From: Streptomyces laurentii | GTDB lineage: Bacteria; Actinomycetota; Actinomycetes; Streptomycetales; Streptomycetaceae | DNA length: 64,000 nt | Direction: 5' to 3' | Assembly: GCA_002355495.1 (NCBI GenBank) | Contig: AP017424.1 | Span: 1,054,001-1,118,000, forward strand | In this document: in pieces, positions 47,223 to 57,276 of the stretch | Layout: each line of letters starts with the position of its first letter | Numbering within the stretch: the first letter of the stretch is position 1 | Position numbers and translations under genes: made by a program | The notes under the pieces: generated by a model | Databases searched by the model: none | What the model was told of the DNA's origin: nothing | What the model saw: the letters and a program-made list of their open reading frames with translations, nothing else

Positions 47223-48298
47223 CCGCGGCGCTCCGAGGACCGGCCGCGGCGCGAACGCTGGCCGACGACGGCGGGCTCGGCCGCCATGTCGTCGTACGCG
47301 CCGTCCACGTCCTGCTCGTCGCCCCGGGTGGCCGCGGCGGACCGCTTGGCCAGGACGCGCTTCCTCAGGGCCCGCATGGCCGGCTCGCGCTCCTTGAGGT
47401 CGGCGACGAGCGGCGTGGCGATGAAGATCGAGGAGTACGCTCCGGCGGCGAGGCCGACGAACAGCGACAGCGAGATGTCGTTCAGCATGCCGGCGCCGAG
47501 GACGCCGCCACCGATGAAGAGCAGGCCGGCGACCGGGAGCAGGGCCACCACCGTGGTGTTGATCGAACGGACCAGGGTGCCGTTGATCGAGCGGTTGGCG
47601 ATATCGCTGTAGGTCCAGCGGGTCTGCTTGGTGATGCCCTTCGTCTGCTCCTTGAGGGAGTCGAAGACGACGACGGTGTCGTAGAGCGAGTAACCGAGGA
47701 TCGTCAGCAGACCGATGACCGTACCGACCGTGACCTCGAAGCCGACCAACGAGTAGATGCCGACCGTGATCGTGAGGTCGTGGATGAGCGCGACGAGCGC
47801 CGCGACGGCCATCCGCCATTCGAACGCGATGGCGAGGTAGATCACCACGAGGATCATGAAGACCCCGAGGCCGGTCCAGGCCTTGTTGGCGATCTGCTCA
47901 CCCCAGCTGGGGCCGACCAGCTCGGCCGCGATCTTCGGCTCCTCGACCTTGAGGTCCTCGGCCAGCTGCGCGCGCACCTGGTCGGACTTGCCGGTGTCGA
48001 GGCCGCCGACCTGGATGCGCAGCGAGCCGTTGCCGAGCTTCTGGACGATGGCGTCGTGACCGGACGCCTCCTCCGCGTACTCGGTGGCCTGCTCGACCGA
48101 GACGGCGGTCTTCGGGGTGGTGAAGACAGCACCGCCCTGGAACTCGATGCCCATGTTCAGCCCGCGCACCGCGAGGGCGACGATCGCCGTGATGGTGATC
48201 AGGATCGACAGGCCGTACCAGATCCTGCGGTTGCCGATGAAGTCGTAGCCGACCTCACCTCGGTGGAGCCGGGCGCCGAGATCTCCGAGCTTCGACAT
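47219..48298 (-). CDS. secF: Protein translocase subunit SecF
   Basis: SecF with SecD uses proton motive force to aid late steps of Sec export. The 359 residues have six membrane spans. The first is '[20 protein letters not shown]'; '[14 protein letters not shown]' is the conserved F/D segment after TM1. TM4-TM6 include '[27 protein letters not shown]' (split), '[20 protein letters not shown]' and '[20 protein letters not shown]'. The C-terminal tail is basic. Start 48298 lies 1 nt from the secD stop. Confidence 0.97.
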   Translation of the reverse strand: MSKLGDLGARLHRGEVGYDFIGNRRIWYGLSILITITAIVALAVRGLNMGIEFQGGAVFTTPKTAVSVEQATEYAEEASGHDAIVQKLGNGSLRIQVGGLDTGKSDQVRAQLAEDLKVEEPKIAAELVGPSWGEQIANKAWTGLGVFMILVVIYLAIAFEWRMAVAALVALIHDLTITVGIYSLVGFEVTVGTVIGLLTILGYSLYDTVVVFDSLKEQTKGITKQTRWTYSDIANRSINGTLVRSINTTVVALLPVAGLLFIGGGVLGAGMLNDISLSLFVGLAAGAYSSIFIATPLVADLKEREPAMRALRKRVLAKRSAAATRGDEQDVDGAYDDMAAEPAVVGQRSRRGRSSERRG

Positions 48299-48299
48299 C

Positions 48300-50125
48300 T
48301 CACGCCTCCTTCGGTTCGACAGTGCCGGCGGCAGGGGCGGACGTACGGCGGGTGCGGCGCAGCGGCGGCTTGGCGCCGAGGCTCTTCGGGTCGAGGCCGG
48401 ACAGCTTGTGGCCGTTGCCGAAGAACTTCGTACGGGCCAGCAGCGTCATCACCGGCTTGGTGAAGAGGAAGACCACGACGATGTCGAGGAGGGTGGTCAG
48501 GCCGAGCGTGAACGCGAAGCCCTGGACCTTGCCGACGGTGACGATGAACAGCACCGCGGCGGCGAGGAACGACACGAAGTCGGAGACCAGGACCGTACGC
48601 CGGGCCCGCGGCCAGGCGCGCTCGACGGCCGGGCGCAGCGAGCGGCCCTCACGGATCTCGTCGCGGATGCGTTCGAAGTAGACGATGAACGAGTCGGCGG
48701 TGATACCGATGGCGACGATGGCGCCACAGACGGCCGGCAGGTTCAGCGCGAAGCCGATGGCCGGGCCGAGCAGGGCCATGAGCACGTAGGTGAGCAGGGC
48801 CGAGACACCGAGGCTGAGGAGCGCGATGAACGACAGGCCGCGGTAGTAGATCACCAGGTAGAGGACGACCAGGGCGAGACCGATGGCACCGGCGATGAGA
48901 CCGGCCTGCAGCTGGTCGCTGCCGAGGGCGGCGGTGACGGTGTCCACGCTCTGGGTCACGAAGGAGAGCGGCAGGGCACCGTACGACAGGATGTTGCCGA
49001 GGTCCTGGGCGCTCTGCTGGGTGAAGCTGCCGGAGATCTGCGCGTTGGCGCTGAGCGTGGTCTGGACGCGGGGCGCCGAGACGACGTCGCCGTCGAGGAC
49101 GATCGCGAACTGGTTCTGCGGCTCGGCCTGCTGCGAGAGCTTGCTGGTGATCTTCTGGAACTTCTTCGAGCCGCCGTCCGTGAACGTCATGTCCACGATC
49201 CACTGACCGGTCTGCGGGTCGAGCGAGGCGCGGGCCTTGTCGACGTCCTTGCCGTCGACCTCGGCGGGGCCGAGGAGGTACTTCTCCCACATCCCGCCGT
49301 TCTCGCCACAGGCGACGGCGGGCTCGGTCGGCTTGACGCCCTGGCCGACGGCCGCGCGCTGCTTCGGGTCGAGGCAGTTCAGCGCCGCGAACTTCTGCTG
49401 GAGCGCGGCGGTGGCCGGGTCGGGGGTCTGCTCCGGGGCCGGCGGGGTGGCCGCCTTCGCCGGGGCCGACGGGGAGGTGCTGGCGGTGGCCGTCGGGCTC
49501 GGGGCCTTCAGGCCCTCGGTGACGGCGCGGCCCTGCGGAGTGGCGGTGGCGGTCGGAGTGGCGGACTTCCCGTCCGCCTCTCCGTTGCCGGCCTTGGCTC
49601 CCTGGCCGGCTTTGTCCTTGTCGCCCTTGTCTCCCTGCGCGGGCTTGCCGGAAGCGGAGGGCTTCGGCGAGGCCGTGCCGTTCGGCTTGGCGCTCGGGTC
49701 CGCGACGGGCGGCTGGGCGGCGGCGACGGTCAGGACCGGCCGGAAGTACAGCTGGGCGGTGGTACCGACCTGCTCGCGGGCCTGCTTCTCGTTCGTCCCC
49801 TTGGGGATGTTGACGATGATGTTCTCGCGGCCCTGCGTCTGGACCTCGGCCTCCGAGACACCCAGCCCGTTGACACGGCGCTCGATGATGCCGACCGCCG
49901 TGTTCATGTTGGACTCGTTGACGGCGGACTCCTGTCCGGGCTCCGCCTTCGCCTTGAGCGTGATCGACGTACCGCCGGCGAGGTCGATGCCCAGGCGCGG
50001 CTTGGTGTGCCCCGACCAGAACATCCCGCCGGTCAACGCGACCATGGCGATCAGAATGAGTGCCAGGGCGCGGCCCGGCCGGCTCTGGCCCCCGCCGGCC
50101 TTCGGCCCTTCTTCGGTGCTGCCAC
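48300..50125 (-). CDS. secD: Protein translocase subunit SecD, with an apparent single-base frameshift near the start
   Basis: SecD has six membrane spans and a large periplasmic P1 domain and works with SecF. The body (from codon ATG 50045 on) is intact: 'GHTKPRLGIDLAGGTSITLK', an unusually long Ala/Pro/Thr-rich insert in P1, 'FAIVLDGDVVSAPRVQTTLS' and TM4-6 'GITADSFIVYFERIRDEIREG' (split). The true start is probably GTG 50125 (GGGAG upstream) reading 'AAPKKGRRPAG', as in related SecD proteins. That frame ends after 24 codons. One extra G in the run of five at 50093-50089 (minus strand) would restore 'GRRPAGGQSRPGRALALILI' into TM1. Either a sequence error or a real lesion in a normally essential gene. 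Confidence 0.88.
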
Positions 50126-50226
50126 CTGTCGTTTCTCCCTGTCCGAACCGCCCCGCGCCGCTGGGCCGGGGACGGCCACGAAGTATGTGAGGGGCAACCG
50201 CCCCGCAGACGTGAGACCGCCGCGGA

Positions 50227-50259
50227 AGCCGCGCACGCCCCGGCGGGGCGGACGCGGCT
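50227..50259 (-). terminator. Stem-loop between yajC and secD
   Basis: AGCCGCG/CGCGGCT outer and CGCCCC/GGGGCG inner stems, 15 nt past the yajC stop. It may attenuate read-through into secD. Confidence 0.6.
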
Positions 50260-50273
50260 CCCGTGCGTGGAAC

Positions 50274-50732
50274 TTACTTGGCCTCGGTCTCGCCGTCCGC
50301 CTTGCCGTCCTTGTCGCCCTCGGCAGCGCCGGTCTTCTTGGTCAGGTCGGCCTTGGGCTCGACCGCGGCCTCCGTGGAGGTCTCCTCGGCGTCCTGGGCG
50401 GCCTCGGTCAGCGAGGACACATCGTCGGGGACGACCGTGTCGGGCTCGTCACCGTGCACGATGCGGTTGTACTCCGCGTCGTCGAGGACGGCGCCGATCG
50501 AGTTCTTCGCGTAGACCGCGTGGACGCCGGGAGCGACCTCCAGGAGGACGGTCTCGTCGTTGATCTCCTTGACCGTGGCGTACATCCCCCCGATCGTGCG
50601 TACGCCGGTGCCGGGCTGCATCTGGTTGCGCATCTCCGCCGCCTGCGCCTGCTTCTTCTTGGCAGAGCGGGTCATGAGGAACATGGCCCCGATGAGCACG
50701 ATGAACGGGAGGAGCATGCCGATGTTATTCAC
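50274..50732 (-). CDS. yajC: Preprotein translocase accessory subunit YajC
   Basis: YajC associates with SecDF in the membrane. From GTG 50732 it has 152 residues. One N-terminal span ('IGMLLPFIVLIGAMFLMTRS') is followed by the cytoplasmic signature 'KKKQAQAAEMRNQMQPGTGV' and 'RTIGGMYATVKEINDETVLL'. The acidic, Thr/Ala-rich C-terminal tail (about 100-152) is an actinobacterial extension. It lies upstream of secD-secF. Confidence 0.94.
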   Translation of the reverse strand: MNNIGMLLPFIVLIGAMFLMTRSAKKKQAQAAEMRNQMQPGTGVRTIGGMYATVKEINDETVLLEVAPGVHAVYAKNSIGAVLDDAEYNRIVHGDEPDTVVPDDVSSLTEAAQDAEETSTEAAVEPKADLTKKTGAAEGDKDGKADGETEAK

Positions 50733-50897
50733 GGGACGGAATTTCCTTCGCAAGGCCGGGGAAAAGTCCGTCGGCCTGATTCGGGGGTGGGTGCGCCGAC
50801 CATAAGGGCGGCATCGGCGGAGTCTAGGCGAGTCCGCATCGATGGAACAACGCCCAGCATCGCACCCCGGTTCCCGAACGGGCGAGTCTCCGCGCCG

Positions 50898-51986
50898 TCA
50901 CGCCCCGAAGAGCCCCGGTTGTCCGGTTCCCCCATTCCCGGTGGTGGAGCCGGGTCCCGCGGCCTGCGGCGGGACCATTCCGAGGTGGTCCCAGGCCGCC
51001 GGAGTGGCGACCCGGCCACGGGGCGTGCGCGCCAGCAGTCCCTCCCGTACGAGGAAGGGCTCGGCGACCTCCTCGACGGTCTCGCGCTCCTCCCCCACCG
51101 CGACCGCGAGGGTGGACAGACCGACCGGGCCGCCGCCGAAGAGCTTGAGCAGGGACGTGAGGACGGCGCGGTCGAGGCGGTCGAGGCCGCGGCTGTCGAC
51201 CTCGTACACCCCGAGGGCCGCGGCGGCGATCTCACGGGTGATCGCTCCGTCCGCCCTGACCTGGGCGTAGTCGCGCACCCGGCGCAGCAGCCGGTTGGAG
51301 ATACGGGGGGTGCCGCGGGAGCGGCCGGCGATCTCGGCGGCGCCGGCCGGGTCGATGGCGACGTCGAGGAGTCCGGCGGAGCGGCACACCACCCGCTCCA
51401 GCTCGTGCGGCTCGTAGAACTCCATGTGGGCGGTGAAGCCGAAGCGGTCGCGCAGCGGCGGCGGCAGCAGGCCGGCCCGGGTGGTGGCGCCGACCAGGGT
51501 GAACGGCGGCAGGTCCAGCGGGATGGCGGTGGCGCCGGGGCCCTTGCCGACGATGACGTCGACGCGGAAGTCCTCCATCGCCATGTAGAGCATCTCCTCG
51601 GCGGGCCGGGACATCCGGTGGATCTCGTCGAGGAAGAGGATCTCGCCCTCCTGGAGGGAGGACAGGATCGCGGCGAGGTCGCCCGCGTGCTGGATGGCGG
51701 GGCCGCTGGTGATCCGGATCGGGGCGTTCATCTCCGCCGCGATGATCATGGAGAGGGTGGTCTTGCCCAGGCCGGGGGCGCCGGAGAGCAGCACGTGGTC
51801 GGCGGTGGCGCCGCGCTGGCGGGCCGCTTTGAGGACGAGGTCGAGCTGCTGGCGGACCTTCTCCTGGCCGACGAACTCGGCGAGGTCCTTGGGGCGCAGC
51901 GCCGCCTCGACGGCCTGGTCGTCGCCCTCGGCGGAGGCGTCGACGATCCGCTCCTCGGCCGTTGCCGTCTCGTCGTCCCAGTTCAC
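50898..51986 (-). CDS. ruvB: Holliday junction branch-migration helicase RuvB
   Basis: RuvB is the hexameric AAA+ motor of branch migration. The 362 residues show '[20 protein letters not shown]', Walker A '[20 protein letters not shown]', Walker B '[10 protein letters not shown]', sensor 1 '[20 protein letters not shown]' with the arginine finger, and a C-terminal winged helix ('[13 protein letters not shown]'). The C-terminal 20 residues are a Gly/Pro extension. GTG start at 51986. Confidence 0.98.
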   Translation of the reverse strand: MNWDDETATAEERIVDASAEGDDQAVEAALRPKDLAEFVGQEKVRQQLDLVLKAARQRGATADHVLLSGAPGLGKTTLSMIIAAEMNAPIRITSGPAIQHAGDLAAILSSLQEGEILFLDEIHRMSRPAEEMLYMAMEDFRVDVIVGKGPGATAIPLDLPPFTLVGATTRAGLLPPPLRDRFGFTAHMEFYEPHELERVVCRSAGLLDVAIDPAGAAEIAGRSRGTPRISNRLLRRVRDYAQVRADGAITREIAAAALGVYEVDSRGLDRLDRAVLTSLLKLFGGGPVGLSTLAVAVGEERETVEEVAEPFLVREGLLARTPRGRVATPAAWDHLGMVPPQAAGPGSTTGNGGTGQPGLFGA

Positions 51987-52030
51987 GGTGGTGGTTGCCT
52001 TTTCGCTCGTACGGGGAAGGGGCGGCCGGG

Positions 52031-52663
52031 TCAGCGGGCGCGGTTGAGGGTCTGGAGGGCGGCGCGCAGCAGCTGCGGCACGGGCGCGAAGCCGGTCTCG
52101 GCGAGCGCGGCCTCGGCCTGCGGGGTGACGGCGGCGACGGCCTCCTCGGCCTCCCGGCTCGCGTAGCCGAGGCCGACGAGCGCGGCGGAGAGCTGCTCGG
52201 TCCAGGGCGCGGGGCCGGCGGCGGCCGCGCGCCGCTGGCCGACCAGGCCGCTGCTGCCGAGCGGCGCGCCGAGCTTGTCCTTCAGTTCGAGCAGAAGCTT
52301 CTGGGCGCCCTTCTTGCCGATGCCGGGGACGGCGGTGAGCGCCTTCTCGTCGCCGGTGGAGACGGCGAGGCGCAAGGCGTCGGGGCTGTGCACGCCGAGC
52401 ATGGCCTGGGCGAGGCGGGGGCCGACGCCGCTGGCGGTCTGGAGCAGCTCGAAGACCTGGCGCTCGTCGTCGTCCGCGAAGCCGTACAGGGTCAGCGAGT
52501 CCTCGCGGACCACGAGGGAGGTGGCGAGGCGGGCGGGCTCGCCGACGCGGAGGGCCGCGATCGTGTTCGGGGTGCACTGGACGGCCATGCCGACGCCCCC
52601 CACCTCGACGACGGCGGTCGTGGGGGCGAGGGCGGCCACCGGGCCGCTGACGAAGGCGATCAT
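52031..52663 (-). CDS. ruvA: Holliday junction DNA-binding subunit RuvA
   Basis: RuvA tetramers hold the junction open for RuvB. The 210 residues have an N-terminal OB fold ('[20 protein letters not shown]'), a tandem HhH region ('[18 protein letters not shown]' and '[20 protein letters not shown]') and a C-terminal RuvB-contact domain ('[20 protein letters not shown]'). The ATG at 52663 overlaps the ruvC stop (ATGA). Confidence 0.98.
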   Translation of the reverse strand: MIAFVSGPVAALAPTTAVVEVGGVGMAVQCTPNTIAALRVGEPARLATSLVVREDSLTLYGFADDDERQVFELLQTASGVGPRLAQAMLGVHSPDALRLAVSTGDEKALTAVPGIGKKGAQKLLLELKDKLGAPLGSSGLVGQRRAAAAGPAPWTEQLSAALVGLGYASREAEEAVAAVTPQAEAALAETGFAPVPQLLRAALQTLNRAR

Positions 52664-53217
52664 GACGTGCGGCCTTTCGAGGCGTGCAGGGCAGCGGCCT
52701 GCTGGAGACGGTTCTGCGCCACGGCCTGCTGGAGACGGTTCTGGGCGGGGGCGCGCCAGATGTGGCAGATGGCGAGGGCGAGGGCGTCGGCCGCGTCGGC
52801 GGGCTTGGGCGGGGCGGAGAGCCGGAGCAGCCGGGTGACCATGGCGCCGACCTGGGCCTTGTCGGCGCGTCCGCTGCCGGTGACGGCGGCCTTGACCTCG
52901 CTCGGGGTGTGCAGGGCGACCGGCAGTCCGCGGCGGCTCGCGCACAGCATGGCGACGGCGCTGGCCTGGGCGGTGCCCATCACCGTACGTACGTTGTGCT
53001 GGCTGAACACCCGCTCCACGGCGACCAGTTCGGGCTCGTAGCGGTCGATCCACTCCTCGATGCCGCGCTCGATGCCGACGAGTCGCGGACCGATGTCGGC
53101 GTCCGCGGGGGTCCGGACCACCCCGACGCCGAGCATGGTCAGCGGACGTCCGGCGACGCCTTCGACGACACCGACACCGCACCGGGTCAGACCCGGGTCA
53201 ACCCCGAGGACGCGCAC
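52660..53217 (-). CDS. ruvC: Holliday junction endonuclease RuvC
   Basis: RuvC cuts Holliday junctions symmetrically. The 185 residues start at GTG 53217 and show the catalytic acids in '[16 protein letters not shown]' (first Asp), '[19 protein letters not shown]' (Glu) and '[17 protein letters not shown]' (Asp pair). The C-terminus carries a nine-residue tandem duplication, [18 protein letters not shown], encoded by a 27-bp repeat at about 52695-52748. The duplication lies past the catalytic core and is probably harmless. Confidence 0.98.
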   Translation of the reverse strand: MRVLGVDPGLTRCGVGVVEGVAGRPLTMLGVGVVRTPADADIGPRLVGIERGIEEWIDRYEPELVAVERVFSQHNVRTVMGTAQASAVAMLCASRRGLPVALHTPSEVKAAVTGSGRADKAQVGAMVTRLLRLSAPPKPADAADALALAICHIWRAPAQNRLQQAVAQNRLQQAAALHASKGRTS

Positions 53218-53295
53218 GCCACCCCTCCCTGATCTCCAGTCGATCGCAAGTCTGTTTGTGCAGGCTATCCGCTGCCACTGACAACGCGGGACAAA

Positions 53296-53333
53296 GCAGC
53301 GGGCCGACGGGGTGTCTCCCGTCGGCCCGCTGC
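53296..53333 (-). terminator. Terminator after yebC
   Basis: A perfect 16-bp stem (GCAGCGGGCCGACGGG / CCCGTCGGCCCGCTGC), loop TGTCTC on the plus strand, followed by TTTG on the minus strand. It separates yebC from ruvCAB. Confidence 0.9.
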
Positions 53334-53358
53334 CTCGGATACCGCGCTCAGGTCGCGA

Positions 53359-54111
53359 TCAGGCGTCGACCTTCGCCATGACCTCGTCGCTGACGTCGAA
53401 GTTGGCGTAGACGTTCTGCACGTCGTCGCTGTCCTCGAGGGCGTCGATCAGCTTGAACATCTTGCGCGCGCCGTCCTCGTCGAGCTCGACCTGCATGCTC
53501 GGGACGAAGCTGGACTCGGCCGAGTCGTAGTCGATGCCGGCCGCCTGGAGCGCGGAGCGGACCGCGACCAGGTCGGTGGACTCGCTGATGACCTCGAACT
53601 GCTCGCCGAGGTCGTTGACCTCCTCCGCGCCCGCCTCCAGGACGGTCTCGAGGACGTCGTCCTCGGACAGCTCGCCCTTGGGGAGCACGACGACGCCCTT
53701 GCGGTTGAACAGGTACGAGACCGAACCCGGGTCGGCCATGGAGCCGCCGTTGCGGGTCATGGCGACGCGCACGTCGGAGGCGGCGCGGTTGCGGTTGTCG
53801 GTGAGGCACTCGATGAGCACCGCGACACCGCTCGGGCCGTAACCCTCGTACATGATCGTGTCGTAGTCGACGCCGCCGGCCTCAAGGCCGCCACCACGCT
53901 TGATCGCGGAGTCGATGTTCTTGTTCGGGACCGACGACTTCTTCGCCTTCTGGACGGCGTCGAACAGCGTCGGGTTGCCCTCCATGTCGGCGCCGCCGGT
54001 GCGGGCCGCGACCTCGATGTTCTTGATCAGCTTCGCGAAGAGCTTGCCGCGCTTGGCGTCGATCACGGCCTTCTTGTGCTTCGTCGTAGCCCATTTAGAG
54101 TGGCCGGACAT
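53359..54111 (-). CDS. yebC: YebC/PmpR family translation-associated regulator
   Basis: YebC-family proteins were long annotated as transcription regulators; more recent work links members to relief of ribosome stalling at proline-rich sequences. The 250 residues start '[20 protein letters not shown]' and include '[20 protein letters not shown]', '[19 protein letters not shown]' and '[10 protein letters not shown]'. It sits upstream of ruvCAB and downstream of pdxT, a conserved order. ATG start at 54111. Confidence 0.96.
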   Translation of the reverse strand: MSGHSKWATTKHKKAVIDAKRGKLFAKLIKNIEVAARTGGADMEGNPTLFDAVQKAKKSSVPNKNIDSAIKRGGGLEAGGVDYDTIMYEGYGPSGVAVLIECLTDNRNRAASDVRVAMTRNGGSMADPGSVSYLFNRKGVVVLPKGELSEDDVLETVLEAGAEEVNDLGEQFEVISESTDLVAVRSALQAAGIDYDSAESSFVPSMQVELDEDGARKMFKLIDALEDSDDVQNVYANFDVSDEVMAKVDA

Positions 54112-54174
54112 CTGCCTGTCTCCTTCGCGTAACCAATTTTCTGCACGAACCCGAGAGATCCTACCGGGAGCGCG

Positions 54175-54771
54175 TCACCGCTCCGTGCGCACCATGTCCA
54201 CGAACAGTGCGTGGATTCGGTGATCGCCGGTGAGTTCGGGGTGGAACGAGGTCGCGAGGGCGCGGCCCTGGCGCACGGCCACGATGTGACCGCCGTGCTC
54301 GGCGAGCACCTCGGTCTCGGCACCGACGGACTCCACCCAGGGGGCACGGATGAAGACGCCCTCGACGGGGCTCTCTATTCCGCGGACCGCGACGGAGGCC
54401 TCGAAGGACTCGTTCTGCCGGCCGAAGGCGTTGCGGCGCACGATCATGTCGATGCCGCCGAAGGTCTCCTGGCCCGAGCGCGGGTCGAGGATCTTGTCGG
54501 CCAGCATGATCAGGCCGGCGCAGGTGCCGTACACGGGCATGCCGGTCGCGATCCGCTTGCGGACCGGCTCCGTGAGGCCGAACAGCGTGGCCAGCTTGGA
54601 GATGGTGGTGGACTCGCCGCCCGGGATCACCAGGCCGTCCACCTCGGCCAGCTCCTCGGGGCGCCTGACGGGCCTGGCCACGGCGTCCGCCGCGGCCAGG
54701 GCGATCAGGTGCTCCCGTACGTCGCCCTGGAGGGCCAGGACTCCGATGACCGGGGTACCGGAGGTGCTCAT
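54175..54771 (-). CDS. pdxT: Pyridoxal 5'-phosphate synthase glutaminase subunit
   Basis: PdxT hydrolyses glutamine and channels ammonia to PdxS. The 198 residues show '[20 protein letters not shown]', '[20 protein letters not shown]', the nucleophile in '[14 protein letters not shown]' and the His/Glu of '[17 protein letters not shown]'. ATG 54771, 6 nt from the pdxS stop. Confidence 0.97.
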   Translation of the reverse strand: MSTSGTPVIGVLALQGDVREHLIALAAADAVARPVRRPEELAEVDGLVIPGGESTTISKLATLFGLTEPVRKRIATGMPVYGTCAGLIMLADKILDPRSGQETFGGIDMIVRRNAFGRQNESFEASVAVRGIESPVEGVFIRAPWVESVGAETEVLAEHGGHIVAVRQGRALATSFHPELTGDHRIHALFVDMVRTER

Positions 54772-54777
54772 GGGTGC

Positions 54778-55692
54778 TTACCAGCCCCGGTTCGCGTAGC
54801 GCTCGGACTCGGGCAGGGTGTCGCAGTTGATGCCGACCATGGCCTCGCCCAGGTTGCGGGAGGCGTCCGCGATGACCTTCGGGTCGTCGTAGAAGGTGGT
54901 GGCCTTCACGATGGCGGCGGCGCGCTTGGCCGGGTCGCCGGACTTGAAGATGCCGGAGCCGACGAAGACGCCCTCGGCGCCGAGCTGGCGCATCAGCGCG
55001 GCGTCGGCCGGGGTGGCCACACCGCCGGCGGAGAACAGCACGACCGGCAGCTTGCCGAGCTCGGCGACCTCCTTGACCAGCTCGTACGGGGCGCGCAGGT
55101 CCTTGGCGGCGGCGAACAGCTCGTTGTTGTCGAAGCCGCGCAGCCTGGCGATCTCGTTCTTGATCTGGCGCAGGTGGCGGACGGCCTCGACGACGTTGCC
55201 GGTGCCGGCCTCGCCCTTGGAGCGGATCATGGCCGCGCCCTCGGCGATGCGGCGCAGGGCCTCGCCCAGGTTGGTGGCGCCACAGACGAAGGGGGTCGTG
55301 AAGGCCCACTTGTCGGAGTGGTTGACCTCGTCGGCCGGGGTGAGGACCTCGGACTCGTCGATGTAGTCGACGCCGAGGGACTGCAGGACCTGGGCCTCGA
55401 CGAAGTGGCCGATGCGGGACTTGGCCATCACCGGGATGGAGACCGCGCCGATGATCTCCTCGATCATGTTCGGGTCGGACATCCGGGCCACGCCGCCGTC
55501 CTTGCGGATGTCCGCGGGGACCCGCTCCAGAGCCATGACGGCGACGGCGCCGGCGTCCTCGGCGATCTTCGCCTGCTCGGCGTTGACGACGTCCATGATC
55601 ACGCCGCCCTTGAGCTGCTCGGCCATGCCGCGCTTGACGCGCGCGGTGCCGGTCTCGGGGGACTGGGGGGTGGCGGAAGGCGTGGTGGACAC
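54778..55692 (-). CDS. pdxS: Pyridoxal 5'-phosphate synthase subunit PdxS
   Basis: PdxS builds PLP from ribose 5-phosphate, glyceraldehyde 3-phosphate and ammonia. From GTG 55692 it has 304 residues. Blocks include '[20 protein letters not shown]', '[20 protein letters not shown]', the catalytic Lys in '[20 protein letters not shown]', '[20 protein letters not shown]' and '[19 protein letters not shown]'. GAGG lies about 6 nt upstream of the start. Confidence 0.98.
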   Translation of the reverse strand: MSTTPSATPQSPETGTARVKRGMAEQLKGGVIMDVVNAEQAKIAEDAGAVAVMALERVPADIRKDGGVARMSDPNMIEEIIGAVSIPVMAKSRIGHFVEAQVLQSLGVDYIDESEVLTPADEVNHSDKWAFTTPFVCGATNLGEALRRIAEGAAMIRSKGEAGTGNVVEAVRHLRQIKNEIARLRGFDNNELFAAAKDLRAPYELVKEVAELGKLPVVLFSAGGVATPADAALMRQLGAEGVFVGSGIFKSGDPAKRAAAIVKATTFYDDPKVIADASRNLGEAMVGINCDTLPESERYANRGW

Positions 55693-55838
55693 GGGGTACC
55701 TCACTCGTTCACAGCGGGTTAAGACAAGAGTGAGGAAACAGGCCACGACCAGTCCACATCAAGGGCCAATACGGACCCCGTGGATCATTTTCGACCGTAG
55801 GTGATCATGACCCGCCGATGCCGCGGGCCGCGGCCGGT

Positions 55839-56381
55839 TCAGGCCGGGCGGTCCGCGAGCGCGACGGGCGGCTCGTCGTCCATCTCGAAGGCCATCGGGA
55901 ACGGGGCGTGGCCGGCCAGCCGGAACCAGCGGACCTTGCGGTGGCGGCGCAGCGCCCGCGCGGCCCGTACCGCGTCGTTGTGGAACCGCCGGGCCATCGG
56001 CACCCGGCGCACGGCCGCCGCGAGCTCCCCCGCGGCCTCCTCGCCGCCGGGCGCCCGGCGGACCGCCTCGACCTGCTCGGGCTCCCCGAACACCGCGCGC
56101 AGCGCCTGGCTCAGCTCGCTCTCGGCGACCTCGCGCTGCTCCTCCTCGGCCTGCCGGGCGGCGTGCGCCGCCTCGTAGAGCACGATCGACGCGGCCGGGT
56201 CGAGCACCCCCGACGTGGCCAGCTCCTGGGCGACCGAGGCGCGGCGCAGCAATTGCGCGTCGAGGGCGGCGCGGGCGGCGTCGATGCGGGTGTGCAGCCG
56301 GTCGAGGCGTCCGGCTGTCCAGCTCAGGTAGACGCCGATGAGGATCAGTGCGGCTACGGTCCAGATCAGTGTTGCGGTCAC
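55839..56381 (-). CDS. LemA-like single-pass membrane protein
   Basis: From GTG 56381 the protein has 180 residues. One N-terminal span ('ATLIWTVAALILIGVYLSW') is followed by helical 'RLDRLHTRIDAARAALDAQL' and 'LRRASVAQELA', which resembles LemA proteins (long helical bundle facing outside or inside the membrane). The C-terminus has 'VRWFRLAGHAPFPMAFEMDD', conserved in Streptomyces homologues as I recall. Function unknown. Confidence 0.78.
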   Translation of the reverse strand: MTATLIWTVAALILIGVYLSWTAGRLDRLHTRIDAARAALDAQLLRRASVAQELATSGVLDPAASIVLYEAAHAARQAEEEQREVAESELSQALRAVFGEPEQVEAVRRAPGGEEAAGELAAAVRRVPMARRFHNDAVRAARALRRHRKVRWFRLAGHAPFPMAFEMDDEPPVALADRPA

Positions 56382-56392
56382 GGGCGCACAGG

Positions 56393-57028
56393 CTACCGGG
56401 GCGCCGGCAGCGTCCCTTCCCAAAGGTCGTGGTCATGGGCGAACAGGACACGCACCGGCCGCCCGGCGGCGAGCTCGCCGAGCCGGTCGAGCCAGGGCCG
56501 GTACGGGGTCCCGAACTCGTGCGCGAAGTCGTACGCCTGCCCGGCGAGCACGGTCATCCGGTCCCCGTGGTCGAGCACGAGCGACTGGTGCCCCTCGGTG
56601 TGCCCGGGCGTGGGGACGACGCGGACGCCGTGCGCGAGCGCGTACTCGCCGTCGATCTCCTGGTAGGAGACGCCCGGGAGCAGGGTGTCGATCGTGTGGT
56701 CGCCGGCCCGCGCGGTGGCCAGTTCGGTGCGCTGGACGAGGACGGGGGTGCCGGGGAAGAGCTGGTTGCCGCCGATGTGGTCGAAGTGGAGGTGGGAGTT
56801 CACGATGACGTCGACGTCACCGGGCTCGACGGGGAGCGCACGGCGTACGGGACGGTAGTGCGCGTCGGCCTCGGGCGACCCCTCGCCCATGCCGGTGTCG
56901 AACAGCACGGTGCCGGTGGCATGGCGGACCAGATAGCCGAGGGCGGGCTCCCGGCGGTCGTACGGTCCGCCCCACTCGGCGGCGGGCCGGGTGAAGTACC
57001 CGAGGTCGAGACACGTGGTGGAGATCAT
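56393..57028 (-). CDS. Metallo-beta-lactamase fold hydrolase (AHL-lactonase-like)
   Basis: The 211 residues show the N-terminal 'LGYLVRHATGTVLFDTGMGE', metal ligands 'VIVNSHLHFDHIGGNQ' (HxHxDH), 'VVPTPGHTEGHQSLVL' and the C-terminal 'VRVLFAHDHDLW'. The spacing resembles N-acyl homoserine lactonases (quorum-quenching type), but the third ligand region reads 'VLAGQAYDFAHEF', where others have a GD pair. The substrate is therefore open. A strong hairpin (57031-57063) ends 3 nt before the ATG and no Shine-Dalgarno is clear. Confidence 0.82.
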   Translation of the reverse strand: MISTTCLDLGYFTRPAAEWGGPYDRREPALGYLVRHATGTVLFDTGMGEGSPEADAHYRPVRRALPVEPGDVDVIVNSHLHFDHIGGNQLFPGTPVLVQRTELATARAGDHTIDTLLPGVSYQEIDGEYALAHGVRVVPTPGHTEGHQSLVLDHGDRMTVLAGQAYDFAHEFGTPYRPWLDRLGELAAGRPVRVLFAHDHDLWEGTLPAPR

Positions 57029-57030
57029 GG

Positions 57031-57063
57031 GGTGTGCCTGCCCGGCGGGCGGACAGGCACACC
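57031..57063 (-). terminator. Stem-loop directly before the MBL lactonase-like gene
   Basis: GGTGTGCCTG pairs with CAGGCACACC, with an inner CCG/CGG. It could be the original pimA terminator or a leader hairpin affecting translation of the gene starting at 57028. Confidence 0.6.
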
Positions 57064-57077
57064 ACGCTCTTCCGTTC

Positions 57078-57276
57078 CTAGGGTCTTTCTTTTGGATCAG
57101 GCTGGATCAGGGAGCGGGGTCCGGTGCGGGTGATCGCAAGGCGGAGGAGGGAGACAACGCGGTGGGGGTACCTCCCGTGCCCGAAGGGCTACGGGGGAGT
57201 TGGCGACTGACGACAACGCGGCGAGCGCGCGTGCCGGGGCACGCGAGCCCAGCAAGATCCAAAAGAGAGGCCCTAG
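57078..57276. mobile_element. MITE-like element, 199 bp, with 28-bp terminal inverted repeats
   Basis: Left end 57078-57105 and the reverse complement of 57249-57276 agree at 24 of 28 positions, sharing CTAGGG at the tip and TCTTTTGGATC inside. The interior has no ORF but forms further hairpins (CTCCCGT/ACGGG around 57166-57194). The right tip CTAG supplies the TAG stop of pimA. No transposase is present, so it would be non-autonomous. Both tips read CTAG; a target duplication cannot be told from the TIR. Confidence 0.65.

Noticed and set aside
48408..52166. Plus-strand open frame (1252 codons) across secD, yajC and ruvB
   Set aside because: Crosses three well-supported minus-strand genes and their terminators; composition is shadow-like.
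57078..57276. Target-site duplication for the MITE-like element
   Set aside because: CTAG occurs at both tips, but it is itself part of the inverted repeat, so a duplication cannot be distinguished without an empty site.
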